The notes below the pieces were generated by a model. That model ran no database searches and was not told the DNA's origin. It saw only the letters and a program-made list of their open reading frames with translations. Below, in pieces: positions 8,411 to 17,059 of a stretch of DNA of 64,000 nucleotides. Position numbers and translations under genes: made by a program. The number at the start of each line of letters is the position of its first letter. The first letter of the stretch is position 1. This stretch comes from Sphingomonas sp. MA1305 (GTDB lineage: Bacteria; Pseudomonadota; Alphaproteobacteria; Sphingomonadales; Sphingomonadaceae). The DNA lies in the NCBI RefSeq assembly GCF_016107325.1, contig NZ_RCVT01000002.1, forward strand, positions 990,999 to 1,054,998, read 5' to 3'.

Positions 8411-9301
8411 TCAGCCCCGCGCCCGCGCGCGCCGATAGGTGCCGAGCACGCGCACCCATTTGGAATGGAAGCCCAGTTCCTCCAGCGCGCGGTCGACCGC
8501 GGCATCGCCGGGCTTGCCCTCGATGTCGGCATAGAATTCGGTCGCCGCGAAGCTGCCGCCGCGCTGGTAGCTTTCCAGCTTGGTCATGTTGACGCCGTTG
8601 GTCGCGAAACCGCCCATCGCCTTGTACAGCGCGGCGGGCACGTTCTTCACCTCGAAGATCAGCGTCGTCATCCACGGGCCCTCGCCAACCGGCGGCTTGC
8701 CGCCCCGGGCAAGGACGACGAAGCGGGTCATGTTGTGGTCGGCATCGGCGATATCGACGCCGAGCAGGTCGAGGCCATAGATCGCCGCCGCCCCCGGCGG
8801 GGCCAGCGCCGCCACCGCAGGATCGCCGAGCTCCGCGACATAGGCCGCCGCACCGGCGGTGTCGGGATAATTCACCGCCTGGATGCCGTGCGCTTTCAGC
8901 CAGTGGCGGCACTGGCCCAGTGCCTGCGGATGGCTCATCGCCTGCCGCACGCCGTCGCGCGGGCCACGGCCCATCAGCGCGTGGCGGATGCCGAGGAAAT
9001 GCTCGCCGGTGATCACCAGGCCGGATTCGGGCAGCAGGAAATGGATGTCGGCGACGCGGCCGTGCAGCGAATTCTCGATCGGGATCACCGCGCAGTCGGC
9101 GCGCCCCTCGCGCACCGCGTCGATCGCATCCTCGAACGCGAAACAGGGCAGCGGCAGGCCGTCGGGAAACGCCTCGGTCACCGCGACATGGCTGTTGGCA
9201 CCCGGCGCGCCCTGAAAGGCGACGGCGCGATCCGGCGCGGCGGCGGCGGCGACGGTCATCGCGGCGACGATCGGGCGGGCGGGGGCGGCGTAGCTCTCCA
9301 T
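8411..9301 (-). CDS. pheA: Prephenate dehydratase
   Basis: A 296-residue enzyme that converts prephenate to phenylpyruvate in phenylalanine synthesis. The catalytic domain shows AFQGAPGANSHVAV at the start, IENSLHGRV, and the TRF motif in DADHNMTRFVVL. A C-terminal ACT domain contains the phenylalanine-binding ESYQRGGSFAATEFY region. It is the monofunctional form, with no chorismate mutase domain. An in-frame ATG at 9340 exists, but the start at 9301 (MESYAAPARP) fits family length better. It is divergent from the cytochrome c gene; other aromatic amino acid genes (aroC, SDH-L) lie within the window. Confidence 0.93.
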   Translation of the reverse strand: MESYAAPARPIVAAMTVAAAAAPDRAVAFQGAPGANSHVAVTEAFPDGLPLPCFAFEDAIDAVREGRADCAVIPIENSLHGRVADIHFLLPESGLVITGEHFLGIRHALMGRGPRDGVRQAMSHPQALGQCRHWLKAHGIQAVNYPDTAGAAAYVAELGDPAVAALAPPGAAAIYGLDLLGVDIADADHNMTRFVVLARGGKPPVGEGPWMTTLIFEVKNVPAALYKAMGGFATNGVNMTKLESYQRGGSFAATEFYADIEGKPGDAAVDRALEELGFHSKWVRVLGTYRRARARG

Positions 9302-9418
9302 GATGCGCCGCGGCGTAGAGGCGGCGTCCGTCGCGGGCAAGCACGCGCTTGCGGGCGCCCGCGCGCTTTCCTATGGGTTGCAGCCAAGAGGCGAGGATAA
9401 CAGGGGCAAGGCCGGCAG

Positions 9419-10126
9419 ATGGATAACCGCACCAACACGATTGCCGGCTGGACGCTGGCGGCCTGCGGCATCGCGCTCGGCCTGTCCATCGTCGGCGGCA
9501 TGGTGTTCCACGACGGCCGGCCCGCAAAGATGGGCTATGCGATCGAGGGCGTCGAGGAGGCCGGTGGCGGCGGCGCCGCCGCCGAAGTGCCGATCGCCAC
9601 GCTGCTGCCCACCGCCGATCCGGCCAAGGGCGCCGAAGTGTTCAAGAAATGCGCCGCCTGCCACACCGTCAACCAGGGCGGCGCGAACGGCATCGGTCCC
9701 AATCTCTACGCGACGCTGGGCGAGCCGATCGGCCAGGGCAAGGGCGGCTTTGCCTTCTCCGACGCGCTGAAGGGCGTCGGCGGCAATTGGGACTTCGACA
9801 AGATGAACGCGTGGCTGACCAGCCCGCGCAAGTTCGCGCCCGGCACCAAGATGACCTTCGCCGGCCTCGGCAATCCGCAGGATCGCGCCAACGTGCTGGT
9901 CTATCTGAACAGCCAGGGTTCGAACCTGCCGCTCCCCGCCGCCCCTGCCGCCGGCGCGGCGCCTGCGGGCAAGGAAGGCGCGGCCAAGCCCGCGACCAAT
10001 GCGTCGAAGGATTCGATCACCAACACCGACGCGGCCAACAACCTCGGCAACACCGGCACCCCGGCCTCCGGCGCGCCGTCGGTCGATCCGGATGCAGCGA
10101 AACAGGCTGCCAAGCTGCCGAAGTGA
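9419..10126 (+). CDS. Membrane-anchored class I cytochrome c
   Basis: A 235-residue cytochrome c. An uncleaved N-terminal membrane helix (TLAACGIALGLSIVGGMVF) is followed by a linker and one heme domain with the covalent attachment motif CAACH near residues 79-83 and the distal Met in GTKMTFAGL. The fold matches mitochondrial-type CycM proteins, which carry electrons between the bc1 complex and a terminal oxidase on the periplasmic face. The last 60 residues are a low-complexity Ala/Pro/Lys/Asn tail that lies outside the heme domain. Repeats that probably act as terminators follow at 10136-10290. Confidence 0.92.
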   Translation: MDNRTNTIAGWTLAACGIALGLSIVGGMVFHDGRPAKMGYAIEGVEEAGGGGAAAEVPIATLLPTADPAKGAEVFKKCAACHTVNQGGANGIGPNLYATLGEPIGQGKGGFAFSDALKGVGGNWDFDKMNAWLTSPRKFAPGTKMTFAGLGNPQDRANVLVYLNSQGSNLPLPAAPAAGAAPAGKEGAAKPATNASKDSITNTDAANNLGNTGTPASGAPSVDPDAAKQAAKLPK

Positions 10127-10135
10127 CATCCAAAG

Positions 10136-10290
10136 TCCCTCTCCCTCCGGGATAGGGAGGGAGGCGCGTCAGCGCGGAAGGGTGAGGACGGCCGCGACGG
10201 CCCCCTCGCCTTGACCTGATAACGTTTCGACCTGCCCTCACCCCGCGCCGCCTGCGGCGGCTTGCCCCTCTCCCGGCGAGAGAGGGGTGT
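10136..10290. repeat. GC-rich intergenic repeat pair with terminator-like hairpin
   Basis: The gap between convergent genes contains one CCCTCTCC-type element at about 10136-10160 and a second at 10265-10286 with arms CCCCTCTC and GAGAGGGG. The two flank AAGGGTGAGG and CCCTCACCCC, which face each other as parts of a larger inverted repeat. It probably terminates transcription from both sides. Confidence 0.7.
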
Positions 10291-10297
10291 GCAGCGG

Positions 10298-11173
10298 TCA
10301 CCCCTCCTTGCGCGCCTGTTCCTCGTAGAATTCCCGCACCACGTCCCACGCCTCTTCGGCGGTTTCGACATAGGTGAAGATGCCGAGGTCGCGCTGGCTG
10401 ACCACGCCCTCGTCGACCAGCGCCTGGAAATTCACCACCTTGTCCCAGAATTCGCGGCCGAACAGCAGCACTGGGATCGGCTTGATCTTGCCGGTCTGGA
10501 TCAGCGTCAGCAATTCAAACAGTTCGTCGAACGTGCCGAAGCCGCCGGGGAAGGCCGCCAGCGCCCGCGCGCGCAGCAGGAAGTGCATCTTGCGCAGCGC
10601 GAAATAGTGGAACTGGAAGCTCAACGAGGGCGTCACATAGGGATTGGGCGCCTGTTCGTGCGGCAGCACGATGTTGAGGCCGATCGATTCGGCGCCGACA
10701 TCCGCCGCACCGCGGTTCGCCGCCTCCATGATCGACGGTCCGCCGCCGGAGCAGACGACGAACTGGCGCATGCCGTTCTGGTCGCGCGGCACGCGGCTGG
10801 CGATCTGCGCCAGCTCGCGCGCGACCTCGTAATAGCGGCTCTTGGCGACCAGCTTCTCGGCGATCGCCTTGGCGGTGTCGTCGCTCGCCATCGCCAGCAT
10901 CGCCTCGGCCTTGGCCGGTTCGGGAATGCGCGCCGAGCCGTACATCACGAAGGTCGAGGCGATCTTCGCCTCCTCCAGCAGCAATTCGGGCTTGAGCAAC
11001 TCGAGCTGGAAACGCACCGGCCGCAGATCGTCGCGCAACAGGAAGTCCATGTCCTGGAAGGCGAGCTTGTAGGCGGGGTGCTCGGTCTGCGGGGTGGAGA
11101 TCGCGGCCTTGGCGCTCTCGGCGTCCTGCTTGGCCTGCGGGAAGACGCGGGCGGGTACTCGTGTATCGGTCAT
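10298..11173 (-). CDS. LOG family / TIGR00730 Rossmann-fold protein
   Basis: A 291-residue protein with the LOG family signature PGGFGTFDELFE near residue 210 and the nucleotide-binding GGGPSIMEAANRGA. LOG proteins release cytokinin-type bases from their ribotides in plants and act as nucleotide 5'-monophosphate phosphoribohydrolases in bacteria. This is the longer form with about 75 extra N-terminal residues that are predicted helical. Substrate specificity cannot be read directly. The gene stands alone, converging on the cytochrome c gene. Confidence 0.88.
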   Translation of the reverse strand: MTDTRVPARVFPQAKQDAESAKAAISTPQTEHPAYKLAFQDMDFLLRDDLRPVRFQLELLKPELLLEEAKIASTFVMYGSARIPEPAKAEAMLAMASDDTAKAIAEKLVAKSRYYEVARELAQIASRVPRDQNGMRQFVVCSGGGPSIMEAANRGAADVGAESIGLNIVLPHEQAPNPYVTPSLSFQFHYFALRKMHFLLRARALAAFPGGFGTFDELFELLTLIQTGKIKPIPVLLFGREFWDKVVNFQALVDEGVVSQRDLGIFTYVETAEEAWDVVREFYEEQARKEG

Positions 11174-11205
11174 TTACGCCGGGTTAGAGCAAAGCCGGGA
11201 GGCGC

Positions 11206-11856
11206 TCAACGGCAGAAATGCGCGCCGTCGTTCTCCAGGTGCAAGTGGTTGCGATGCGCGGCATTATAGGCCGGCGACAGCACCGTGCCGAAGCGCCGGC
11301 AGGCGGAACGGTGGATGGTCGTCAGGAAGCCCTGCACCTGCGGGTCGGGCGAGGTCCAGTCCTGGAGGATGGTGATCCGCCGCCCGTCCTTCAGCGTCAC
11401 GCCGCCGAAGTCGACCGCATTGGCGATGGCGTGGCCCGATCGCCGGTCGCCATAGCCGGCGGTGCCGACGACGTTGCGGCAGACGTAGCTGCCCATGCCC
11501 TGCACGCTCGCCAGTTCGCTGCCCAGCATCTGATAGGCGGCGGGCGCGACCGCGTTGCGCACCCAGGCGGAAAAGGCGCGTGCCTCGCCGCAGCGCATCG
11601 CGGTGACGCCGGTGACGGGCACGCCGATCTCGACCAGTTGCACCGCCCCCGCAAGGCCGCAGCCGTTGCCGAAGTCGCGGTCGGGCAGCAGGCGATAGGC
11701 GACGTTGTCGGCGCGCAGGTCGGCCAGGCATTGCGCGGTGTCGCGCGCCGACGGCCGGCTGATCGAGGCGGTGGCGGGCTGGGCGACCGGCGCCTGCTCG
11801 CGCGATCCGCAGCCGGCCAGCGCCACCGCCGCGGCGATGGGGAGAACGCGGTACAT
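11206..11856 (-). CDS. Extensin-like domain lipoprotein
   Basis: A 216-residue protein beginning at the ATG at 11856, which gives a lipoprotein signal (MYRVLPIAAAVALAGC); a longer frame to 11895 lacks such a start. The mature part matches the bacterial extensin-like C-terminal domain: four or more Cys residues, SGHAIANAVDFGG, and the closing run AHRNHLHLENDGAHFCR. The conserved His and Asp residues in these two motifs recall zinc-dependent D-Ala-D-Ala peptidases of the LAS superfamily, so a cell wall function is possible but unproven. The protein is probably attached to a membrane in the periplasm. Confidence 0.85.
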   Translation of the reverse strand: MYRVLPIAAAVALAGCGSREQAPVAQPATASISRPSARDTAQCLADLRADNVAYRLLPDRDFGNGCGLAGAVQLVEIGVPVTGVTAMRCGEARAFSAWVRNAVAPAAYQMLGSELASVQGMGSYVCRNVVGTAGYGDRRSGHAIANAVDFGGVTLKDGRRITILQDWTSPDPQVQGFLTTIHRSACRRFGTVLSPAYNAAHRNHLHLENDGAHFCR

Positions 11857-11947
11857 GGCCGCCCTTGTCCCGCAGCCGGCGCGCTTTGTCAGCACCCGTC
11901 GCCGCTCGGACCGTGCCGCTTTTGCCGCGCCTCGCCGCAGAGGCCGC

Positions 11948-12631
11948 TCAGCGGGCGCGGTGTTGCCAGCCGAACATGTGGAAGCGGCTGATCGTGCGGC
12001 GCGCCAGCACGGCGTTCTGGCGGCGCGACAGCTGCAGGATCACCGCCGTCAGCGTCGCGGTCAGCGGCACCGCAATCACCGCACCGGCGATCGTCACCCA
12101 GGCGCCGGTCACCGCCGATGCGCCGTCACGACCATCGGCGAGCCGCAGCGTGACATTGTCGAGCGCCAACGACAACAGCCAGAACGCCCACCACCAGCGC
12201 AGGATCGGCGGCACGCCAACGTCCTCCGGCGCGGCAGGCGCGATCGTCGCGCGCCAGCATTGGCTCAGCGCGGTGAACGGCCGGATCAGGCCGGCGACCG
12301 GCACGAAGAACCACAGTACGCTCCACAGCGGCGTGATGCGCAGCGCGGTGCTGAGCGCATGCGCGTTGCGGTTGACGATATAGATCCAGCGCAACACCGC
12401 GCCGGCGGCCAGCACCAGCGTCGCGAGGTAGACGAGCGCCGCGGCGTCGGTGATCGACGAGGCGGTGGCGAGCGCGTCGGTGGCGGCATCGCCCCGGGCC
12501 AGCGCATCCTGCGCCGCGATCGTCGCCAGCGCGCCGGCCGCCAGGCCGATCCTGCCCAGCAACGCCACCCAGATCAGCGCGATCGCCACCCGGCCGATCG
12601 GTCGCGGATCCTTGGTTCTTCCGTCCGTCAC
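11948..12631 (-). CDS. DUF4328 domain membrane protein
   Basis: A 227-residue integral membrane protein with about six hydrophobic segments. The central WIYIVNRNAHAL and the WFFVPVAGLIRPF segment are typical of DUF4328, found in actinobacterial and proteobacterial membrane proteins without an assigned activity. It starts at 12631 and is divergent from serC, 144 bases away. Nothing in the neighbourhood suggests a function. Confidence 0.75.
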   Translation of the reverse strand: MTDGRTKDPRPIGRVAIALIWVALLGRIGLAAGALATIAAQDALARGDAATDALATASSITDAAALVYLATLVLAAGAVLRWIYIVNRNAHALSTALRITPLWSVLWFFVPVAGLIRPFTALSQCWRATIAPAAPEDVGVPPILRWWWAFWLLSLALDNVTLRLADGRDGASAVTGAWVTIAGAVIAVPLTATLTAVILQLSRRQNAVLARRTISRFHMFGWQHRAR

Positions 12632-12678
12632 GTCGTCGCCTCCCTGCTCCCCACCGGGAGTCCCGGAAGCATTTTAGA

Positions 12679-12775
12679 GGCTGGAACGGCTTGCCAGCCG
12701 TGGGACGCTCCGATAGGGCCGTCGACGGGCCACGCGGTCCCAACGCCGCGCGTGCTCTCTGTGAGGAGAGTTGAC
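12679..12775 (+). promoter_or_regulatory. Structured 5' leader of serC, candidate serC RNA motif
   Basis: The 97 bases before serC can form two competing hairpins from the same bases: GGCTGG/CCAGCC (12679-12699) and ACGGCT/AGCCGT around TGCC (12686-12701). A later stem CGCGG/CCGCG lies near 12733-12750, just before the GAGGAGAG ribosome site (12762-12770). A conserved serC RNA motif upstream of serC is known in alphaproteobacteria; this leader is in the right place, but I cannot verify the match to the consensus. The overlap of alternative stems is consistent with a regulatory leader. Confidence 0.4.
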
Positions 12776-13930
12776 ATGACTGACACGACGTTCGCCGACG
12801 CCACACGCGCGCCTGCGAAACCCGCCGCCAAGCCGGCGCGACCCCATTTCTCGTCGGGCCCCTGCGCCAAGCCGCCGGGCTACGATCCCGCCAAACTCGC
12901 CACCGCCGTGCTCGGCCGCTCGCACCGTTCGAAGCTCGGGAAGCAGCGCCTGCAATATTGCATCGACCTGATGCGCGAGCTGCTCGGCCTGCCCGACACG
13001 CATCGCATCGGCATCGTGCCGGGCAGCGACACCGGCGCGTTCGAGATGGCGATGTGGACGATGCTCGGCGCCCGCCCCGTCACCGCGTTGGCCTGGGAAA
13101 GCTTCGGCGAAGGCTGGGTGACCGATGCGGTCAAGCAGCTCAAGATCGACCCCACCGTGATCCGCGCCGATTACGGCCAACTGCCCGACCTTACCCAGGT
13201 CGACTGGTCGAACGACGTGCTGTTCACCTGGAACGGCACGACCAGCGGCGTGCGCGTGCCCAACGGCGACTGGATCGCCGAGACGCGCGAGGGGCTCTCC
13301 TTCGCCGACGCGACCAGCGGCGTCTTCGCCTACGACCTGCCATGGGATAAGATCGACGTCGCGACCTTCAGCTGGCAGAAGGTGCTGGGCGGCGAGGGCG
13401 CGCATGGCGTGCTGATCCTCGGCCCGCGCGCCGTCGAGCGGCTCGAAAGCTATACCCCCGCCTGGCCGCTGCCCAAGGTGTTCCGCCTGGTGTCGAAGGG
13501 CAAGCTGACCGAGGGCATCTTCAAGGGCGAGACGATCAACACGCCGTCGATGCTGGCGGTGGAGGACGCGATCTTCAGCCTCGAATGGGCCAAGGGCCTG
13601 GGCAAGGGCGGCCTCATCGCCCGTTCCGATGCCAATGCCGCCGCGCTCGACCGGATCGTCGAAGAGCGTGACTGGCTTGGACACCTCGCGACCGACGAAG
13701 CGTCGCGGTCGAAGACCAGCGTCTGCCTGACCGTCGACGCCGACGAGGCGGTGATCAAGAAGATGGTCTCGCTGCTCGAGGCGGAGGATGCCGCCTATGA
13801 CATCGGCGGCTATCGCGACGCGCCGCCGGGCCTGCGCATCTGGTGCGGCGCCACCGTCGACACCGCCGATATCGAGGCGCTCGGCCCCTGGCTCGACTGG
13901 GCCTACGCCACCGCCAAGGCGGCGGCTTAA
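12776..13930 (+). CDS. serC: Phosphoserine aminotransferase
   Basis: A 384-residue PLP enzyme that converts 3-phosphohydroxypyruvate to phosphoserine. The ATG at 12776 is behind a strong GAGGAGAG site. Visible features are HFSSGPCAKPPGY near residue 24, the substrate loop GRSHRSKLGK, and the PLP lysine in FSWQKVLGGEGAHG. The sequence is the alphaproteobacterial/archaeal-type SerC, which differs from the Escherichia coli enzyme. It forms a pathway operon with serA downstream, although a 92-base inverted repeat separates the two genes. Confidence 0.95.
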   Translation: MTDTTFADATRAPAKPAAKPARPHFSSGPCAKPPGYDPAKLATAVLGRSHRSKLGKQRLQYCIDLMRELLGLPDTHRIGIVPGSDTGAFEMAMWTMLGARPVTALAWESFGEGWVTDAVKQLKIDPTVIRADYGQLPDLTQVDWSNDVLFTWNGTTSGVRVPNGDWIAETREGLSFADATSGVFAYDLPWDKIDVATFSWQKVLGGEGAHGVLILGPRAVERLESYTPAWPLPKVFRLVSKGKLTEGIFKGETINTPSMLAVEDAIFSLEWAKGLGKGGLIARSDANAAALDRIVEERDWLGHLATDEASRSKTSVCLTVDADEAVIKKMVSLLEAEDAAYDIGGYRDAPPGLRIWCGATVDTADIEALGPWLDWAYATAKAAA

Positions 13931-13942
13931 CCCTCCTAATTC

Positions 13943-14034
13943 GTCATCCCCGCGCAGGCGGGGATCCAGACACGCAGGTCGTCGCAAGAGCCGCACCGTC
14001 AGCGGCTCTGGATCCCCGCCTCCGCGGGGATGAC
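13943..14034. repeat. Inverted repeat inserted between serC and serA
   Basis: Arms of 26 bases at 13943-13968 and 14009-14034 (GTCATCCCCGCG...) are inverted copies with few mismatches, and an inner stem GAGCCGC/GCGGCTC forms in the spacer. The whole unit would fold into a long hairpin in the serC-serA mRNA. It resembles mobile palindromic repeats of alphaproteobacteria and may act as a processing or attenuation site. Confidence 0.8.
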
Positions 14035-14060
14035 GGCTGGTCATCCAAAGGAATCATCCC

Positions 14061-15638
14061 ATGCCCAAAGTCCTCATCAGCGACAAAATGGACCCCAAGG
14101 CCGCGCAGATCTTCCGCGAGCGCGGCGTCGAGGTCGACGAGATCACCGGCAAGACCCCCGACGAGCTGAAGGCGATCATCGGCCAGTATGACGGCCTCGC
14201 CATCCGCAGCTCGACCAAGGTTACCAAGGACATTCTCGAGCATGCCACCAATTTGAAGGTGGTCGGCCGCGCCGGCATCGGCGTCGACAATGTCGACATC
14301 CCCGCCGCCTCGGCCAAGGGCGTCGTGGTGATGAACACGCCGTTCGGCAATTCGATCACCACGGCCGAACATGCGATCGCGCTGATGTTCGCGCTCGCCC
14401 GCCAGCTGCCGGAGGCGGACGCCTCGACCCAGGCGGGCAAGTGGGAGAAGAACCGCTTCATGGGCGTCGAGCTGACCGCCAAGACGCTCGGCCTGATCGG
14501 CGCGGGCAACATCGGCTCGATCGTCGCCGACCGCGCCCGCGGCCTCAAGATGAAGGTCGTCGCCTTCGATCCGTTCCTCACCCCCGAACGCGCCGTCGAG
14601 ATGGGCGTCGAGAAGGTGACGCTGGACGAACTGCTCGCCCGCGCCGACTTCATCACACTGCACACGCCGCTGACCGACCAGACCCGCAACATCCTGTCGG
14701 CCGAGAATCTCGCCAAGACCAAGCAGGGCGTGCGCATCATCAACTGCGCGCGCGGCGGCCTGATCGATGAGGCGGCGCTGAAGGAAGGGCTCGACAGCGG
14801 CCATATCGCCGGTGCCGCGCTCGACGTCTTCGTCGAGGAGCCTGCCAAAGCCTCGCCGCTGTTCGGCACGCCCAACTTCGTCTCGACCCCGCACCTCGGT
14901 GCGTCGACGACGGAGGCGCAGGTCAATGTCGCCATCCAGGTCGCCGAGCAGATGGCGGACTATCTCGTCTCCGGCGGCGTCACCAACGCGCTCAACGTGC
15001 CCAGCCTGTCCGCCGAGGAAGCGCCCAAGCTCAAGCCGTACATGGCGCTTGCCGAAAAGCTCGGCAGCCTCGTCGGCCAGCTGACCACCGGCGCGATCAC
15101 CCGCATCTCGATCCATACCGAGGGGGCGGCGGCGGAGCTCAACGCCAAGCCGATCGTCAGCGCGGTGCTCGCCGGCTTCCTGCGCAACCAGACCGACACG
15201 GTGAACATGGTTAACGCGCCCTTCCTCGCCAAGGATCGTGGCGTCGAGGTGCGCGAGGTCCGCACCGAGCGCGAGGGCGATTACCACACCTTGCTGCGCG
15301 TGTCGGTCAAGACGGCGGACGGCGAGCGCTCGGTCGCAGGCACTTTGTTCGGCGACCAGGCGCCGCGCCTCGTCGAATTGTTCGGCATCAAGGTCGAGGC
15401 CGATCTCGCCGGCCCGATGCTCTATGTCGTCAACGAGGATGCGCCGGGCTTCATCGGCCGGCTCGGCACGACGCTGGGCGAAGCCGGGGTCAATATCGGC
15501 ACCTTCCACCTCGGCCGGCGTCAGGCGGGCGGCGAGGCGGTGCTGCTGCTCTCGGTCGACGAGCCGGTCGACGGCGACTTGCTCGCCACGGTCCAGGCGC
15601 TGCCGGGCGTCAAGACCGCCATGGGCCTGTCGTTCTGA
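14061..15638 (+). CDS. serA: D-3-phosphoglycerate dehydrogenase
   Basis: A 525-residue long-form enzyme catalysing the first step of serine synthesis. The substrate domain starts KVLISDKMDPKA; the NAD-binding loop is LIGAGNIGSIVADRA near residue 150; the catalytic region includes NCARGGLIDE and the His in TPHLGAST. Residues 320-440 or so form the intervening domain, and a C-terminal ACT domain (MLYVVNEDAPGFIGRLG) follows, probably for serine feedback. It begins 130 bases after serC, with an AAAGGA site. Confidence 0.96.
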   Translation: MPKVLISDKMDPKAAQIFRERGVEVDEITGKTPDELKAIIGQYDGLAIRSSTKVTKDILEHATNLKVVGRAGIGVDNVDIPAASAKGVVVMNTPFGNSITTAEHAIALMFALARQLPEADASTQAGKWEKNRFMGVELTAKTLGLIGAGNIGSIVADRARGLKMKVVAFDPFLTPERAVEMGVEKVTLDELLARADFITLHTPLTDQTRNILSAENLAKTKQGVRIINCARGGLIDEAALKEGLDSGHIAGAALDVFVEEPAKASPLFGTPNFVSTPHLGASTTEAQVNVAIQVAEQMADYLVSGGVTNALNVPSLSAEEAPKLKPYMALAEKLGSLVGQLTTGAITRISIHTEGAAAELNAKPIVSAVLAGFLRNQTDTVNMVNAPFLAKDRGVEVREVRTEREGDYHTLLRVSVKTADGERSVAGTLFGDQAPRLVELFGIKVEADLAGPMLYVVNEDAPGFIGRLGTTLGEAGVNIGTFHLGRRQAGGEAVLLLSVDEPVDGDLLATVQALPGVKTAMGLSF

Positions 15639-15703
15639 CGCTGTCCTACAACGGCGACCAAGGCTAGCCTGACCGCCGGTTGCTCCGACTCGCCCTCCCA
15701 TGT

Positions 15704-15724
15704 CCCTCTCCCTTCGGGAGAGGG
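15704..15724 (+). terminator. Hairpin after serA, part of the GC-rich repeat family
   Basis: CCCTCTCCC pairs perfectly with GGGAGAGGG around a TTC loop. There is no T tract, so it may end transcription weakly or protect the mRNA 3' end. It belongs to the same hairpin family as 4927-5024 and 10136-10290. Confidence 0.55.
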
Positions 15725-15804
15725 AGAGGCGCCACAGCCGCCGATAGGGTGAGGGCGGGTCGGAACGCCCACGGCTCTTTCTCAGCTCCGAACCACCCTT
15801 GGTT

Positions 15805-15910
15805 GGTGCGACCTTTGAGACTTTCCGTCCGTCACCGGCGACGGCCGCTGGGGCTGCGCCTTCCGAACGTCCCGTGCACCCCTTCCGGGTGCGACCTTTG
15901 AGACTTTCCG
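15805..15910 (+). repeat. 23-base direct repeat upstream of hisZ
   Basis: The motif GGTGCGACCTTTGAGACTTT plus CCG occurs at 15805-15827 and again at 15888-15910, 83 bases apart, in the last 150 bases before hisZ. The copies are identical over 23 bases while the spacer is unrelated. It could be a pair of regulator sites or the remains of a repeat; the sequence does not tell which. Confidence 0.7.
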
Positions 15911-15952
15911 CGCCAGTGGCGCCCCGGCCGCAACCCGGCTATCGCGCCAGCC

Positions 15953-17059
15953 ATGATGACGACCGGCCTGCTTCCCGAAGGATTCCACGACCGCCTGCCG
16001 CCCCATGCGGATGCCGCCGCCGCGGTGGAAGCTCGCGTGCTGGAGGCGGCGCGGCGCCACGGCTATGAGCGCGCCGATCCGCCGCTCGCCGAATATGCCG
16101 ACGGCCTGTCGTCGCGGCTGAAGGACGGGGCGCTGATCGATGCGGTGCGCTTCGTCGACCCCGTGTCACAGCATACGCTGGCGATCCGGCCCGACATCAC
16201 CGCCCAGGTCGCGCGGATCGCGGCGACGCGCATGGGCCATCACCCGCGGCCGGTGCGCCTGTCCTACGCCGGCCCGGTGCTGCGGCTGCGCGCCGAGCAA
16301 TTGTCGCCGTCGCGGGAATGGCGCCAGCTCGGCTGCGAGCTGATCGGCCTCGATTCGGTCGCCGCCGCGCGGGAGGTCGTCGCGGTCGCGGTCGAGGCGC
16401 TCGATGCCGCCGGTGCGACGGGCCTGTCGATCGACTTCACTCTGCCCGATCTGGTCGCGACCTTGGCCGCCGGGCCGCTGCCGGTCGCGCCGGAACGGAT
16501 CGAGTCGCTATGCGCCGCTCTGGACGCCAAGGATGCCGGCGCGGTGATGCAGCTGGCGCCGGCCTATCTGCCGCTGATCGAGGCAGCGGGGCCGTTCGCC
16601 ACCGCGATCGAGCGACTCCGTGCGTTCGACGGGCAGGGGGCGTTGGCCAGCCGCCTCGATGCGCTGACGGCGATCGCATCCGGCCTCGGCGACCGCGTCG
16701 CGATGACGCTCGACCCGACCGAGCGGCACGGGTTCGAATATCAGTCCTGGCTCGGCTTCTCGCTGTTCGTCGCCGGGGCGGTGCGCGAGGTCGGACGCGG
16801 CGGCACCTATCTGATCGTCCATGCCGACGGCGCGGAGGAAGCGGCGACCGGCTTCTCGCTTTCCGCCGATGCGATCGCCGCCAATGCGACACCGGCACAG
16901 CGCCGCCGGCTGTTCCTGCCGCTGGGTACGCCGGCCGCCGAGGGCGCGGCGATGCGCGCCGCCGGCTGGGTCACCGTCGCCGCGCTCGAGGCCGGCGACA
17001 CGCCGGAGGCCCAGCTCTGCACCCACCTCTGGGCGAACGGCGAGCCGCGGCCGCTATAG
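15953..17059 (+). CDS. hisZ: ATP phosphoribosyltransferase regulatory subunit
   Basis: A 368-residue paralogue of histidyl-tRNA synthetase that partners the short form of HisG in histidine synthesis. It begins GLLPEGFHDRLPPHA and contains class II synthetase-like motifs (IRPDITAQVARIA, REWRQLGCELIG, and GFEYQSWLGFSLF), but it stops before any anticodon-binding domain. Two adjacent ATG codons at 15953 and 15956 are possible starts. No hisG lies in the window. It precedes purA by 148 bases on the same strand, a common sphingomonad order. Confidence 0.9.
   Translation: MMTTGLLPEGFHDRLPPHADAAAAVEARVLEAARRHGYERADPPLAEYADGLSSRLKDGALIDAVRFVDPVSQHTLAIRPDITAQVARIAATRMGHHPRPVRLSYAGPVLRLRAEQLSPSREWRQLGCELIGLDSVAAAREVVAVAVEALDAAGATGLSIDFTLPDLVATLAAGPLPVAPERIESLCAALDAKDAGAVMQLAPAYLPLIEAAGPFATAIERLRAFDGQGALASRLDALTAIASGLGDRVAMTLDPTERHGFEYQSWLGFSLFVAGAVREVGRGGTYLIVHADGAEEAATGFSLSADAIAANATPAQRRRLFLPLGTPAAEGAAMRAAGWVTVAALEAGDTPEAQLCTHLWANGEPRPL

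Larger units (their letters stand above)
15639..15952. other. Gene-free gap between serA and hisZ
   Basis: This 314-base gap has no convincing gene. It holds the serA terminator-like hairpin at 15704-15724, a tail of the same repeat type (GGTGAGGGCGGG) to about 15760, and a perfect direct repeat of 23 bases (15805-15827 and 15888-15910) shortly before hisZ. No clear promoter consensus could be assigned. Confidence 0.7.

Noticed and set aside
12683..12701. GGAAC followed by CGT as a general stress (EcfG-type) promoter before serC
   Set aside because: The spacing between the two elements is about 11 bases, too short for that promoter class, and the bases form hairpin arms.
11705..12775. N-terminal extension of the serC frame by over 350 codons
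   Set aside because: The extension overlaps the extensin and DUF4328 genes on the other strand and has no ribosome site; the ATG at 12776 has a strong one.
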